The notes: generated by a model not told the origin, from the sequence alone. A stretch of DNA of 64,000 nt from Enterovibrio norvegicus FF-33 (GCF_000286835.2 NZ_AJYD02000038.1:2015004-2079003), one strand, 5' to 3'. Numbered from the stretch's first letter, positions 1 to 9,446 are shown. Translations and numbers: made by a program.

Positions 1-795
1 TTTGGGGTTAAGCGGCTGGCCCGCGGCAAATGCTGGACATACTTTTTCGCAGCGCCCGCATTGCACACACGCATCAAAACCGAGTAATTGATTCCAATGA
101 AAATCCGTCGGCTTTTCCACGCCTAGCGTGTTTTCATTGAGATCTATGGGTTTTAAGCCCGTCGAACGCCCACCGCCGAACCTGCCTTGCCGGCGATGAA
201 ACCCCAAGTGGAGTGCGCCAGCAAACGCATGTTTCATTGGGCCGCCCCACGTCATGCCAAATATCAGTTCAGCTAAACCGAGCAGCACGCCACCGAGCAA
301 CAGAACGGTGAGCACAATCGGCACATTACCGATACCAAGAAGCTGAATCAGTGCGATGCAAAGGCCTGACAATGAAAATGCTAACAAGCTATAGGGAAGA
401 CGATGCCAAACGCCCTTAGATAAATTTGCAGGCGGGTTATCTCGGCGTTTCTTCACCTGATAAGCGCCAATACTCATGACCGAGAATGTCACCGCCAACA
501 AGCCATAGGTAAATGAAGAGTTGCCACCAAAAACATACACCACCAACATGGCAAGCACAGAGGCAACAAAACCACCTGCAGTGGCGACATGGGTATTAGC
601 AAATTTTTTGTCTCGGGCCACCACATCATGCAAATCGTGCAGGTAGCGAGGAAGAATAGCTGCAATGCCTTTAAAGAATGGAACAGCGTTAGGGTCAGGC
701 TTACCCTGACGCCACATTTTGACTCTTCTCGCTGCACCTATGGCTGCAAGCAAGATCGCAAGGAGAAGAAGAGGACCAATTAGCGCTGTGGACAT
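1..795 (-). CDS. dgcB: DgcB-like iron-sulfur membrane protein (partial)
   Basis: The first 265 codons of a minus-strand gene run off the left edge. The ATG is at 795, 20 bases after dgcA ends. The N-terminal half is a membrane domain with hydrophobic segments near residues 4-20, 75-90, 95-110 and 145-180. A ferredoxin-type cluster motif, CVQCGRCEKVCP, sits at residues 243-254 next to the cut. In the family (about 650 residues in Pseudomonas) this is followed by heterodisulfide-reductase-like domains; electrons from the DgcA flavoprotein reaction are thought to pass through DgcB to the electron-transfer flavoprotein. The assignment rests on the Fe-S motif, the membrane half and the gene order. 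The substrate could be dimethylglycine or a related N-methyl compound. Confidence 0.85.
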   Translation of the reverse strand, partial: MSTALIGPLLLLAILLAAIGAARRVKMWRQGKPDPNAVPFFKGIAAILPRYLHDLHDVVARDKKFANTHVATAGGFVASVLAMLVVYVFGGNSSFTYGLLAVTFSVMSIGAYQVKKRRDNPPANLSKGVWHRLPYSLLAFSLSGLCIALIQLLGIGNVPIVLTVLLLGGVLLGLAELIFGMTWGGPMKHAFAGALHLGFHRRQGRFGGGRSTGLKPIDLNENTLGVEKPTDFHWNQLLGFDACVQCGRCEKVCPAFAAGQPLNPK

Positions 796-815
796 ATCGC
801 TTCCCTCGCTAATGG

Positions 816-2876
816 CTATAGGTCTTTACACAGACGAAGCGCATCATAAATGGCTGCATGAATATTGCGTGGGGCGTTGCAATCTCCAAGTCGATAGAGC
901 AAATACCCCTCCCCTTGTTCGGCGAACATAGGTTGAGGTTTGGCAGCATAAAGCGCTTCAAGATCGACTTGACCGTGATTTCGCGATCCCTCTTTGAACG
1001 CGTAATACAGGGCTTCATCGGGTCTTACGCCGTTTTCAATGACCACCTGATCCACCACGCGCTCTTCGCGCACACCCGTGTATTCATTTTCAAATCGGGC
1101 GATCAGCTTCTCGCCTTCTCTGTAGACCTGCTCCAACACAAGATCCGACGACATCACTACGTCGCGCGCATACAGGCTGCGGTAATAAGTCGGGAAGCTG
1201 GTTCCCCCCACCGCGACACCCGGTTTAATGTCATCCGTGACCATCTCAACTTGTGCGCCTTTGGCTGCCAGAAAATCTGCCACAGACATGCCACTGAATT
1301 CGCAAATGGTGTCATATACCACCACGTTTTCCCCCGGCGCAACCGCACCACTGAGAATGTCCCAACTGCTCACCACCAAGCCATCTTCCGCGCCCCATTC
1401 AGGGGTTTGATTTGTGAAGGGCGTGCCGCCGACAGCGAGCAACACCACATCGGGTGTTTCGGCCATGATCACGGCTTCATCTGCTGTCACGTCAAACACC
1501 AAGTTGACGCCAAGGCGGCGAAGTTCGAGATCAAACCAACGGGTAATGCCCGCGATTTGTTCCCGCTGTGGTGCTTGTGATGCGAGTGAAATCTGCCCCC
1601 CCAGCTCGCGGCTTTTCTCAAACAGCGTGACTTGATGACCACGCTCGGCACATACCCTTGCCGCTTCCATTCCCGCAGGACCGCCACCAACGACGACGAC
1701 TTTTCGAATTGGGCCATCGGTTTTAGTGATGATGTGCGGCATGGTTTGCTCGCGAGAGGTCGCGGCGTTTTGAATGCACAGCACATCAATGCCTTGATAC
1801 TGTCTGTCGATGCAGTAATTCGCGCCAACACACTGACGAATTTGGTCTGTCTGTCCCAGCTTCACTTTGGTGATGAGATGCGGGTCGGCAATGTGTGCGC
1901 GAGTCATGCCGACAAAATCAATCAATCCGCTTTCTAATGCGCGCGCCGCTTGCACGGGATCTTTGATGTTTTGCGCATGCATCACGGGCACATTGACCAC
2001 GCTGCGAATGCCTGCCGCCAAATGGATAAACGGTTCTGGCGGATAGGTCATATTAGGAATGACATTCGCTAACGTATTGTGCGTATCACAGCCTGAGCCA
2101 ACGATGCTGAAAAAGTCGATCAGACCGAGGCTGTTGTAATACGCCGCGATCTCTTTCATGTCATCTTGATCAAGGCCATCTGGGTGGAACTCATCCCCTG
2201 TCATACGAATGCCAACCGCGAAATCCGGCCCCACCTCTTCACGCACCGCTTTGAGTACTTCCACGCCAAAACGCATCCGGTTTTCAAAACTGCCGCCCCA
2301 CTCATCGGTGCGTCGGTTAACGCGCGGACTCCAAAATTGATCAACCAGATGTTGGTGCGCAAAAGAGAGTTCAACGCCATCCAAACCGCCGTCTTGGGCG
2401 CGTTTGGTCGCTTTGGCGAAATCACCAATGATGCGCCAAATTTCTTCTGGTTCGATAGTCTTACAGGTGGCGCGGTGAACCGGTTCACGAATGCCACTTG
2501 GGCTCATCAACGACGGCCAATTGCCGCCATCCCAACGAGAACGACGCCCCATGTGGGTAATTTGAATCATGATATGCGCGCCATGTTTATGCATGGCATC
2601 GGCAAGATTTTGTAGGTGCGGGATCACTTCGTCGGAGGCCATATTGACTGACTTCCACCAGCCTTGCGGGCTGTCGATTGAGACCGGACTCGAGCCGCCA
2701 CAAACACACAGCCCTATGCCGCCTTTGGCTTTTTCTTCGTAATACTGAATGTAGCGCTCAGTCGGCATGCCATTTTCGGTCGCATATACCTCGGCATGCG
2801 CCGTGCTGATCACGCGGTTTCTGATCATCAGCTTGTTAATCGCAAGCGGCTGAAAAATGGCATCGAACTGAGACAT
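816..2876 (-). CDS. dgcA: DgcA-like NADH:flavin oxidoreductase (N-demethylase subunit)
   Basis: This 686-residue protein belongs to the trimethylamine dehydrogenase / 2,4-dienoyl-CoA reductase family. An old-yellow-enzyme TIM barrel occupies about residues 1-345 (HMGRRSRWDGG, FAHQHLVDQFWSPRVNRRTD). A cysteine motif follows, and then a pyridine-nucleotide/FAD-type Rossmann domain from about residue 390 (VVVVGGGPAGMEAARVC). In Pseudomonas DgcA/DgcB oxidatively demethylate dimethylglycine to sarcosine, releasing formaldehyde. The start at 2876 has an AAGGAAAT ribosome-binding site. The cluster motif is CVGANYC plus C367, so the second of the four cysteines of trimethylamine dehydrogenase is Ala352 here. 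Transcribed with the genes on both sides. The substrate (dimethylglycine, or N-methylproline/stachydrine) is inferred from the operon. Confidence 0.85.
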   Translation of the reverse strand: MSQFDAIFQPLAINKLMIRNRVISTAHAEVYATENGMPTERYIQYYEEKAKGGIGLCVCGGSSPVSIDSPQGWWKSVNMASDEVIPHLQNLADAMHKHGAHIMIQITHMGRRSRWDGGNWPSLMSPSGIREPVHRATCKTIEPEEIWRIIGDFAKATKRAQDGGLDGVELSFAHQHLVDQFWSPRVNRRTDEWGGSFENRMRFGVEVLKAVREEVGPDFAVGIRMTGDEFHPDGLDQDDMKEIAAYYNSLGLIDFFSIVGSGCDTHNTLANVIPNMTYPPEPFIHLAAGIRSVVNVPVMHAQNIKDPVQAARALESGLIDFVGMTRAHIADPHLITKVKLGQTDQIRQCVGANYCIDRQYQGIDVLCIQNAATSREQTMPHIITKTDGPIRKVVVVGGGPAGMEAARVCAERGHQVTLFEKSRELGGQISLASQAPQREQIAGITRWFDLELRRLGVNLVFDVTADEAVIMAETPDVVLLAVGGTPFTNQTPEWGAEDGLVVSSWDILSGAVAPGENVVVYDTICEFSGMSVADFLAAKGAQVEMVTDDIKPGVAVGGTSFPTYYRSLYARDVVMSSDLVLEQVYREGEKLIARFENEYTGVREERVVDQVVIENGVRPDEALYYAFKEGSRNHGQVDLEALYAAKPQPMFAEQGEGYLLYRLGDCNAPRNIHAAIYDALRLCKDL

Positions 2877-2898
2877 GATATTTCCTTATGTTCGTTTT

Positions 2899-2999
2899 AG
2901 ATCCTGGGTCCTGCAAAAATTCAAAGCCCATGTTTGCTGCGTCAAGCTCTTGCTTTCCCTAGGATCTAGGGCCTGCTCTTAACTCTCAACGCTTGACGC
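2899..2999. repeat. intergenic nested inverted repeats
   Basis: The gap between dgcA and the DUF5943-type gene contains two inverted pairs. AGATCCTGGG at 2899-2908 pairs with CCCTAGGATCT at 2957-2967. GCGTCAAGC at 2939-2947 pairs exactly with GCTTGACGC at 2991-2999. The wording resembles short dispersed intergenic repeats that I recall from Vibrionaceae genomes. It could also form an mRNA stem within the operon. Confidence 0.4.
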
Positions 3000-3530
3000 T
3001 TAAACAGGCTTCACGTCAAACAACCCAAATTCGTAGCCCTCTTCCGAGCCACTTTGACGTTGAACAGCATGCGTTTTGAGCGGGAAGCCCACGCTTTCGG
3101 TGACCTGATCCATCGCGCCTGCAAACCACCCCGTGAACATGTAATCCACTTTGCGATTGACCTTGCCGTAGTAATACACAAACGCAGAGTTTTCGAGTCG
3201 CACTCGCGCTGTGCCTTGAGACACATCAAGGTGCTCGATAAAAAACTGCCCCCAACCACGTTGAGAAAGGCGTTTCATGTAATGATCAAACACTTCAGCG
3301 CCGGAAATGCTGTGGGTTTCACCTTCTTGCTCACACCAAAAATAGGCCGATTTATAGCCTGCTTTGTAGAGCAAATCAGCATAGACATCCGCACCTAACG
3401 CTTCTTCTACCGCAGCATGGTTATTGATGAAAAAATGGCGCGGCACGTACAACATGGGTAACCCATCTGTACGCCAAACGCCGGTTTCGTCGTCAACCTG
3501 AATCGGTAATTCCGGTGGATGTTGGCTCAT
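3000..3530 (-). CDS. DUF5943-type protein of the dgc operon (PA5397-like)
   Basis: A 176-residue soluble protein without signal peptide. I choose the ATG at 3530 (MSQHPPELP) because GAGGAA lies seven bases upstream; a start 21 bases further out is possible but has no such site. The composition and position, between a membrane dipeptidase and dgcA, match the conserved hypothetical protein of the Pseudomonas dimethylglycine operon (the PA5396-PA5397-dgcA-dgcB order). The sequence contains the sort of aromatic-rich segments (FVYYYGKVNRKVDYMFTGWF) seen in 4-vinyl-reductase/V4R-like small-molecule-binding folds. That fold call is weak. The biochemical role is unknown; a link to methylamine catabolism is inferred only from conserved neighbourhood. 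Confidence 0.75.
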   Translation of the reverse strand: MSQHPPELPIQVDDETGVWRTDGLPMLYVPRHFFINNHAAVEEALGADVYADLLYKAGYKSAYFWCEQEGETHSISGAEVFDHYMKRLSQRGWGQFFIEHLDVSQGTARVRLENSAFVYYYGKVNRKVDYMFTGWFAGAMDQVTESVGFPLKTHAVQRQSGSEEGYEFGLFDVKPV

Positions 3531-3603
3531 GAATGTTTCCTCAGCTTTCACTATTAATCTCGATCAAATCACTTAGCAACAATCGAACGCTTACACGCAG
3601 GTG

Positions 3604-4593
3604 CTATTCGCCCCACACGTCTTTCAATACATTGACCCAATTTCCGCCCATGATTTTCTGCACCTTGCTTGCAGGCCAGCCGTTATCAAGCAGCGCTTGG
3701 GTTAAGTTCGGGAAATCCCCGATGGTGCGCATACCTTTGGGGTTAATGATCTCGCCAAAGCGTGTCAGCCTGCGTGCATAGCCTTTGTCATGGGTGATCC
3801 ATTCAAAAAATGCCTGATCGTGACCCTGCGTAAAATCCGTACCAATACCGACACTGTCTTCCCCCACAATGTTGACGATGTAATCAATGGCCTCGACATA
3901 ATCTTCGATGGTGGAGTTGATGCCGTTTTTAAGGAAAGGCGCGAACATGGTGACGCCAACAAAGCCGCCGTGATCAGCAATGAATTTCAGTTCAGCGTCA
4001 GATTTATTGCGCGGGTGATCTTTTAGCCCTAAAGGCAAGCAGTGGGAATAACAGACAGGTTTCTTGGATTCCAAAATCACTTCTTCAGAGGTTTTGGGAC
4101 CAACATGGGAAAGGTCACACATCACGCCCACACGATTCATTTCCGCTACCACTTCACGCCCATAACCCGACAAACCGCCATCACGTTCATAGCAGCCAGT
4201 GCCAACGAGGTTTTGGGTGTTGTAGGCCATTTGCGCGATGCCAACGCCCAGCTTTTTGAAAATCTCGATGTAGCCCAGTTGGTCTTCAAATGCATGCACA
4301 TTTTGAAAGCCCAGCATGATGCCGGTTTTGCCTTCTTCTTTGGCACGTAAGATATCTTGTGTGGTGTGAACAGGGCGAATAAGGTCGTTGTTGTCACGAA
4401 GCAGCTGATTGAATTCGACGATATTGTCGATGGTGGCCTGAAAATCTTCCCACACCGACACGGTGCAGTTAGCAACGGTGAGTCCACCCTTTGCCATGTC
4501 TTCAAACAGCGCCCTGTCCCACTTGGCAATGATGAGGCCATCAATAATGATGGAATCGCGATGAAGTACAGCGGCAGCGTTATTGTCGGACAT
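3604..4593 (-). CDS. membrane dipeptidase family (M19) protein
   Basis: A 329-residue protein of the renal-dipeptidase (peptidase M19) family, a TIM-barrel amidohydrolase. Visible signatures are IIIDGL near residue 14, MCDLSHVG (His ligand), KPVCYSHC, NKSDAELK and the late GIGTDFTQGHD. The usual N-terminal HxD metal pair of M19 enzymes appears changed (residues 18-27 read GLIIAKWDRA), so the enzyme may have an altered metal site, as may its Pseudomonas relative. The start at 4593 has AAGGAAG eight bases upstream. It is the first gene of the operon leading into dgcA and dgcB. It may hydrolyse a dipeptide-like or N-substituted compound feeding the pathway, but this is not known. Confidence 0.8.
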   Translation of the reverse strand: MSDNNAAAVLHRDSIIIDGLIIAKWDRALFEDMAKGGLTVANCTVSVWEDFQATIDNIVEFNQLLRDNNDLIRPVHTTQDILRAKEEGKTGIMLGFQNVHAFEDQLGYIEIFKKLGVGIAQMAYNTQNLVGTGCYERDGGLSGYGREVVAEMNRVGVMCDLSHVGPKTSEEVILESKKPVCYSHCLPLGLKDHPRNKSDAELKFIADHGGFVGVTMFAPFLKNGINSTIEDYVEAIDYIVNIVGEDSVGIGTDFTQGHDQAFFEWITHDKGYARRLTRFGEIINPKGMRTIGDFPNLTQALLDNGWPASKVQKIMGGNWVNVLKDVWGE

Positions 4594-4698
4594 GAAGGCT
4601 TCCTTGTGAGTATTCCCTTTTCTATGACTTTCACGTTAACCAACAACCTTCAAACTCGGCGGTGCGATTGCGACAGCTTGTTGCGGGTTTGCGTCAGA

Positions 4699-4727
4699 GG
4701 GGGAATTGCCCCCACGCATATCGGGGG
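4699..4727. other. alternating G5/C5/G5 tracts between divergent genes
   Basis: GGGGG at 4699-4703, CCCCC at 4709-4713 and GGGGG at 4723-4727 lie between the divergent dipeptidase and carboxypeptidase genes. The C tract can pair with either G tract, so two mutually exclusive hairpins are possible in a transcript. No function can be assigned. Confidence 0.35.
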
Positions 4728-4800
4728 TGATTGCAGGTTTAGGACGCCGAAAACTGTGATAATCTTACTGACTGTTCACACAAAAACGTCACATTCAAAA

Positions 4801-5925
4801 ATGAAAATATTCAGCAACTTCGAAAGCGGAAATATTCACATCGTTAAAGCCGATACGCCTAACGATATTCAGCTCACCATTCCTGCGGATAACCAAACCG
4901 AGATATCCCAGTGGTTCCACTTTCGACTAGAAAGTACGTCGCAAGAACAGCATGATTTCAAAATTCTGAACTTAGCAAAATCGGCTTACCCAGAAGGGTG
5001 GAAAGACTACGATGTTGTCGCGTCTTATGATCGCAATGAGTGGTTCCGTATTCCTGCCGAGTTTGATGGCGACACCCTGCGCTTTTCTGTTATCCCAGAA
5101 AGTGGCTCCATGTACTTTGCCTACTTCGCGCCATACTCTTACGACCGTCATCAAGACTTACTGCACAGTGCGCAATCTCACTATGCGTGCGAACTTGAAA
5201 CCCTTGGCACCACGCTTGATGGCAACGACATCAGTCTGTTGACCATCGGTGAGCCAGCAGAAGGCAAGAAGAACATTTGGGTGATTGGTCGTCAGCATCC
5301 GGGCGAAACCATGGCGGAATGGTTCATTGAAGGGCTGCTGTTGCGCCTGCTTGATGAAACCGACACCGTGGGCAAAACCCTGATCGACAACGCGGTGATC
5401 CGCGTGGTACCGAACATGAACCCAGATGGCAGCATTCGCGGTCACCTGCGTCACAACGCGATTGGCGTAAACCTCAACCGCGAGTGGCAAACACCGTCGG
5501 TCGAGCGCAGCCCTGAAGTGTTTTACGTTCGCGAGCGCATGCTAGAAACGGGGGTTGATATGTTCTTGGACATTCACGGTGATGAAGCCATTCCGTATAA
5601 CTTTGTCGCGGGCAGTGAAGGCATCCCTTCTTATAACGAAGAATTGGCGGCGCTCGAAGATCACTTCAAGCAAGCCCTGCTGACCATCACCCCTGAGTTC
5701 CAAGACGAATTCGGTTACCCGAAAAGTGCACCGGGTACGGCCAACCTCACTGTGGGTTCAAACTGGGTAGCAGAACAATTCAAATGTTTAGCTTACACCG
5801 TTGAAATGCCATTTAAAGATCACATCAGCCACGCTGACGCGCTGTATGGCTGGTCTCCTGCCCGCAGTGCGGCATTCGGTAACGACATGTTGGCAGCCAT
5901 TTTGGCAACACACAGCAAACTGTAA
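4801..5925 (+). CDS. M14 family zinc carboxypeptidase (cytosolic carboxypeptidase-like)
   Basis: A 374-residue protein with no signal peptide. An N-terminal beta-rich domain (about residues 1-120) precedes the M14 catalytic domain. Zinc ligands are seen as His166 and Glu169 in RQHPGET and His259 in LDIHGDE. NMNPDG (205-210) and NLNREW (224-229) are standard M14 motifs, and Glu335 in YTVEMPF is the likely general base. The architecture resembles bacterial relatives of cytosolic carboxypeptidases that trim acidic residues. The ATG at 4801 is chosen because the protein begins with the conserved N-domain; the frame is open upstream but that region is the divergent promoter. No clear ribosome-binding site is visible. 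Substrate unknown. Confidence 0.85.
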   Translation: MKIFSNFESGNIHIVKADTPNDIQLTIPADNQTEISQWFHFRLESTSQEQHDFKILNLAKSAYPEGWKDYDVVASYDRNEWFRIPAEFDGDTLRFSVIPESGSMYFAYFAPYSYDRHQDLLHSAQSHYACELETLGTTLDGNDISLLTIGEPAEGKKNIWVIGRQHPGETMAEWFIEGLLLRLLDETDTVGKTLIDNAVIRVVPNMNPDGSIRGHLRHNAIGVNLNREWQTPSVERSPEVFYVRERMLETGVDMFLDIHGDEAIPYNFVAGSEGIPSYNEELAALEDHFKQALLTITPEFQDEFGYPKSAPGTANLTVGSNWVAEQFKCLAYTVEMPFKDHISHADALYGWSPARSAAFGNDMLAAILATHSKL

Positions 5926-5973
5926 TGTCAGTTGCTTTGGTGACTGACGGGTAGACTCGCACAGACTCAAATC

Positions 5974-6008
5974 AAAAAGCCCAAACGCAGAGTTTGGGCT
6001 TTTTTTTG
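5974..6008. terminator. bidirectional intrinsic terminator
   Basis: AAAGCCCAAAC (5976-5986), a five-base loop and GTTTGGGCTTT (5992-6002) are followed by T residues to 6008; the left side has an A run, so it also works for the minus strand. It separates the convergent carboxypeptidase and sterol-desaturase genes. Confidence 0.9.
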
Positions 6009-6035
6009 ACGCTTTGTGAATCAACGTGAATCTTG

Positions 6036-7187
6036 CTATTTGTTCTTTTTCCACGCTGTAATGGGATACAAGATCTGTCCCAGAATACTTTTCGGCAATG
6101 GCTTGGTCGTGCCGTAATTCGCAGGCCAATGTTTACCCGGCATGTGCATGGTGCCGAACAGCCAATCAAACACCACCAAATGCGCACTGTAGTTGGTATC
6201 AATCGCCGGCTTTTCTGAACTATGGTGCCAATGATGAAACTGTGGCGTCACGAATATGTATTTCAGCACACCAAAATGCAGACGCGTATTGCAGTGGATC
6301 AACACTGCTTGCAGCGCAGCGAATGCAACGTAAGCATTCAAGGCGGTTTCCGATGGGCCAAGCAAATACAGCGGCACCATGACCATTGCGCGTTCTGAAA
6401 ACACCTGCAGAAAATGACCACGTGAACCTGCCAACCAATCGAGATTTTCCACCGAGTGATGCACCGCATGCACAGGCCAAAGCACTTTCACTTCGTGAAA
6501 CAGACGATGCTCCCAGTACAACACAAAATCAGCGGCAATCAGAATCAACACAAACTGAACAAACACAGGTAACGATTGGATGGTTTCTTGAAACGAAGCA
6601 CTCACCGCCCAGCTAAAGTGGCTCACATGGTAGTTGGCATAAATCAAGATGGCGGAAATCGCGAGATGGTTGAAGCAGAAATAGAGAAAATCCGTCTCCC
6701 ACTCTTTGCGTAAAATCACCTGATTCTTGTATTTCGGATACAGCTTTTCCAGCGTCACAAACACCACCGCAGAGCCCAAAAACGCAAGGATTAACCAATC
6801 GACACCCAGCGACAACGCTTTCGGTTCAACGGGGCCAACAGGCACGGTGTACCCGCCTAACGCGAAAGCGATCAGGGTCAATGTTATCCCTATACACCCT
6901 AGCCTGCGGCGCTTTTTCAAAAGGTGCGTCATTGCCCCAAAGAACAAGGAAAAGTACATGCCGTATTTCAGAATGTGTTGCAGGCTTTCGGCGTCATAGG
7001 TTTTGCGTAGTTCGGTGGTAGTGAGATAAGAAGGAAACAGATAGGCCAGCACCGCAAGCAATGACAATGCACCGAGCATGACTGACAAATAGCCGCTGAT
7101 TTTGCCATCGCCAATACGTAACTGGCGTTGTGCATCAAGCGCAACCTGTCGTTGCTGATAGTGATATGAAGGGTCCTGCTTGGCCAT
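6036..7187 (-). CDS. sterol desaturase / fatty acid hydroxylase family membrane protein
   Basis: A 383-residue integral membrane protein of the di-iron fatty acid hydroxylase superfamily. Hydrophobic segments lie near residues 33-52, 75-90, 97-115, 130-147, 170-185 and 208-224. The three histidine boxes are complete: HRLFH (227-231), HAVHH (240-244) and HHWHH (317-321), with further histidines in between. These residues bind two irons used for O2-dependent hydroxylation or desaturation of lipid. Bacterial members of this length are common and mostly uncharacterised, so the lipid substrate cannot be named. The gene is monocistronic between the bidirectional terminator and the fhs terminator. 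Confidence 0.85.
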   Translation of the reverse strand: MAKQDPSYHYQQRQVALDAQRQLRIGDGKISGYLSVMLGALSLLAVLAYLFPSYLTTTELRKTYDAESLQHILKYGMYFSLFFGAMTHLLKKRRRLGCIGITLTLIAFALGGYTVPVGPVEPKALSLGVDWLILAFLGSAVVFVTLEKLYPKYKNQVILRKEWETDFLYFCFNHLAISAILIYANYHVSHFSWAVSASFQETIQSLPVFVQFVLILIAADFVLYWEHRLFHEVKVLWPVHAVHHSVENLDWLAGSRGHFLQVFSERAMVMVPLYLLGPSETALNAYVAFAALQAVLIHCNTRLHFGVLKYIFVTPQFHHWHHSSEKPAIDTNYSAHLVVFDWLFGTMHMPGKHWPANYGTTKPLPKSILGQILYPITAWKKNK

Positions 7188-7274
7188 GTCTCTGTCCTTT
7201 TTTTGTGTCTGTGCTCCGTGTGTGGAACCAAGACTACGACAGATCCCGCCCGCCGTTAATACCGCTGTTCAAAG

Positions 7275-7303
7275 TAACAAAAAGCGCCACGAAAGGTGGC
7301 GCT
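7275..7303 (-). terminator. intrinsic terminator of fhs
   Basis: On the minus strand AGCGCCACC, a short loop and GTGGCGCT are followed by TTTTTGTT. It lies about 70 bases after the fhs stop codon and before the sterol-desaturase gene. Confidence 0.8.
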
Positions 7304-7370
7304 ATCTGTGACTTTTTAGCGTGAGCTACTCGAATCGCAGCTTACAGGCTAAGTATTGGCGTTGGGAGCG

Positions 7371-9101
7371 CTAGAACAAGCCCACAATTTCACCGTTATC
7401 ATCCAAGGAGATACTCAGCGCCGCGGGTTGTTTCGGCAAGCCAGGCATGGTCATCACATCACCACAAATCGCGACCACAAAACCAGCCCCTGCCATCAAA
7501 TGCAATTCACGCACGGGCAGAACATGTTCCGTCGGTGCGCCCAGCATGTGAGGATCTGCGGTAAAGCTGTAAGGCGTTTTCGCGATACACACAGGCAGAT
7601 GACCAAAACCTTGTTGATGAATTTCATCCAACTGTTTTTGCGCGGCAATGTTGAATTGCACATCCGATGCGCCATATAAGCGCGTGGCAATGGTGCGGAT
7701 TTTCTCGTCAATCGGCATCGCATCTTCGTAGAGAAACTTCACCTCTGGCGAGCCGCTGTCCAAAATCGCTTTAACGCCTTCTGCGACGGCTTTGGCACCC
7801 GCACTGCCTTCCGCCCAGTGATACGCTTCTTCCACTTTCGCACCTAATCCTAAACAGACTTCTTTAATCACCGTCAGTTCTTCGTCGGTGTCTGTTGGGA
7901 ATCGGTTAATCGCCACCAGCGGGTTTAAGCCAAACTGCTGCATGTTTTCGATATGACGAACGAGGTTTTCTGCACCCTTGGTGACGGCCTCGACATTTGG
8001 CGCATCAAGATCGCCTTTGCCGATACCACCCTGCATTTTCAAAGCACGTACAGTACACACCAATACCGCAGCATCGGGTTTTAGACCTGACAATCGACAC
8101 TTAATATCGATGAATTTTTCAGCCCCCAGATCCGCACCAAAGCCGGCTTCTGTGACCACGACATCGGTTAAACCGAGCGCGGTGCGTGTCGCCATCACCG
8201 AGTTACAACCATGAGCAATATTGGCGAACGGACCGCCGTGGATCAACGCTGGATTATGCTCCAGAGTTTGGATTAAATTCGGTTGAATGGCTTCTTTGAG
8301 CAGCACCGTCATTGCGCCATCAGCGCCTAGCTCGCGTGCCGTGACTGTCTTGTTGTCACGGTTGCGCCCGATGATGATATTTCCGAGTCGGCGCTGGAGA
8401 TCTTTTCTATCATCAGCAAGACAAAGGATCGCCATGATTTCTGACGCGACAGTAATATCAAAACCAGATTCACGTGGCTGACCATGAGCAGGCCCACCCA
8501 AACCAACCAAGGTATGGCGAAGTGCGCGATCATTCATGTCCATGACACGACGCCACGAAATACGACGTGAATCCAGATTAAGCTCGTTGCCCCAGTGAAT
8601 ATGATTATCAATCAGCGCAGCCAGCAAGTTATGGGCAGAAGTAATGGCATGAAAATCCCCCGTGAAGTGCAGGTTCAAATCTTCCATTGGGATAGCTTGT
8701 GCACGCCCACCACCTGCCGCGCCGCCTTTTACGCCAAAACATGGCCCAAGTGACGGTTCACGCAAGCAAACACTGGCGCTCACGCCAATCGCATTCAATG
8801 CGTCGGTTAACCCGATACTGGTGGTGGTTTTTCCTTCACCAGCAGGTGTCGGTGTAATCGCGGTCACTAATACCAGCTTGCCTTGCTTTTTACTGGTATC
8901 AAGCTGCGCCAAATCCAGTTTGGCTTTGTAATGTCCATAAGGAATCAGCGCGTGTGCAGCGACGCCAAGTTTACGCTGAGCCACTTCGAAGATGGGCCAA
9001 GGTTTTACTGCTCGCGCGATTTCAATATCCGGTGCGCCCGGAGGAGGTAACACTGTCATAGTTAATTCTGCCAGTACTGCATTATTATGATTATTGGTCA
9101 T
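7371..9101 (-). CDS. fhs: formate-tetrahydrofolate ligase
   Basis: Catalyses ATP-dependent formylation of tetrahydrofolate to 10-formyl-THF in the cytoplasm. Family hallmarks are PYGHYKAKL near residue 54, the ATP-binding loop TPAGEGKTT at 85-93, [19 protein letters not shown] and [10 protein letters not shown]. With the ATG at 9101 the protein has 576 residues, close to the usual 555-580. The reading frame stays open to 9209 and a further ATG lies at 9059; none of the three has a convincing ribosome-binding site. A hairpin at 9122-9146 falls in the 5' extension, which argues that the extension is leader rather than coding. Near the dgc operon it could recycle C1 units released by demethylation, an inference from proximity. 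Confidence 0.9.
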   Translation of the reverse strand: MTNNHNNAVLAELTMTVLPPPGAPDIEIARAVKPWPIFEVAQRKLGVAAHALIPYGHYKAKLDLAQLDTSKKQGKLVLVTAITPTPAGEGKTTTSIGLTDALNAIGVSASVCLREPSLGPCFGVKGGAAGGGRAQAIPMEDLNLHFTGDFHAITSAHNLLAALIDNHIHWGNELNLDSRRISWRRVMDMNDRALRHTLVGLGGPAHGQPRESGFDITVASEIMAILCLADDRKDLQRRLGNIIIGRNRDNKTVTARELGADGAMTVLLKEAIQPNLIQTLEHNPALIHGGPFANIAHGCNSVMATRTALGLTDVVVTEAGFGADLGAEKFIDIKCRLSGLKPDAAVLVCTVRALKMQGGIGKGDLDAPNVEAVTKGAENLVRHIENMQQFGLNPLVAINRFPTDTDEELTVIKEVCLGLGAKVEEAYHWAEGSAGAKAVAEGVKAILDSGSPEVKFLYEDAMPIDEKIRTIATRLYGASDVQFNIAAQKQLDEIHQQGFGHLPVCIAKTPYSFTADPHMLGAPTEHVLPVRELHLMAGAGFVVAICGDVMTMPGLPKQPAALSISLDDNGEIVGLF

Positions 9102-9121
9102 TTGTACTCGAACTGCTTGTG

Positions 9122-9146
9122 AGTATGGGCTGTTTGCCCGTACTCG
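9122..9146. promoter_or_regulatory. hairpin in the fhs leader
   Basis: GAGTATGGGC, loop TGTTT, GCCCGTACTC: a ten-pair stem with one wobble, 20-45 bases before the preferred fhs start. It has no following T run on the minus strand, so it is not a simple terminator. I compared it by eye with glycine and ZTP riboswitch core motifs and found no match. Confidence 0.4.
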
Positions 9147-9446
9147 ATATTCTTCATTTGCGACACTTTCTAATCTTTTTGCTCTCCTGAAGCGCGAAAA
9201 ACCAGTCATCTCAAGATGCGTGTTCAGCGAGAGCTTGCGGGTGCCTAAGTAGACAGTAAGCGTGAGGAAATTGGCTTGATGCGGGTCAATGAAAAAGAAA
9301 GGATAGCGTCACTATTTCAACAATAACCGTCAGTTACTTGGGTATATCCGTTGAATATTATCTTGTGACGGTATTTACTCTTGAATGGGCGATATTCTAA
9401 ATGCTTCGCTTTATACCCAAGTACTTTTAAACGGAGAAAAAACGCT

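Noticed and set aside
858-1580. 240-codon plus-strand open frame opposite dgcA
   Set aside because: It is an antisense shadow of the dgcA coding sequence, with no ribosome-binding site and no recognisable domain.
9059-9380. Glycine, ZTP or other known riboswitch upstream of fhs
   Set aside because: I looked by eye for the conserved core motifs of the glycine and ZTP aptamers on the minus strand and found none; only the simple hairpin remains.
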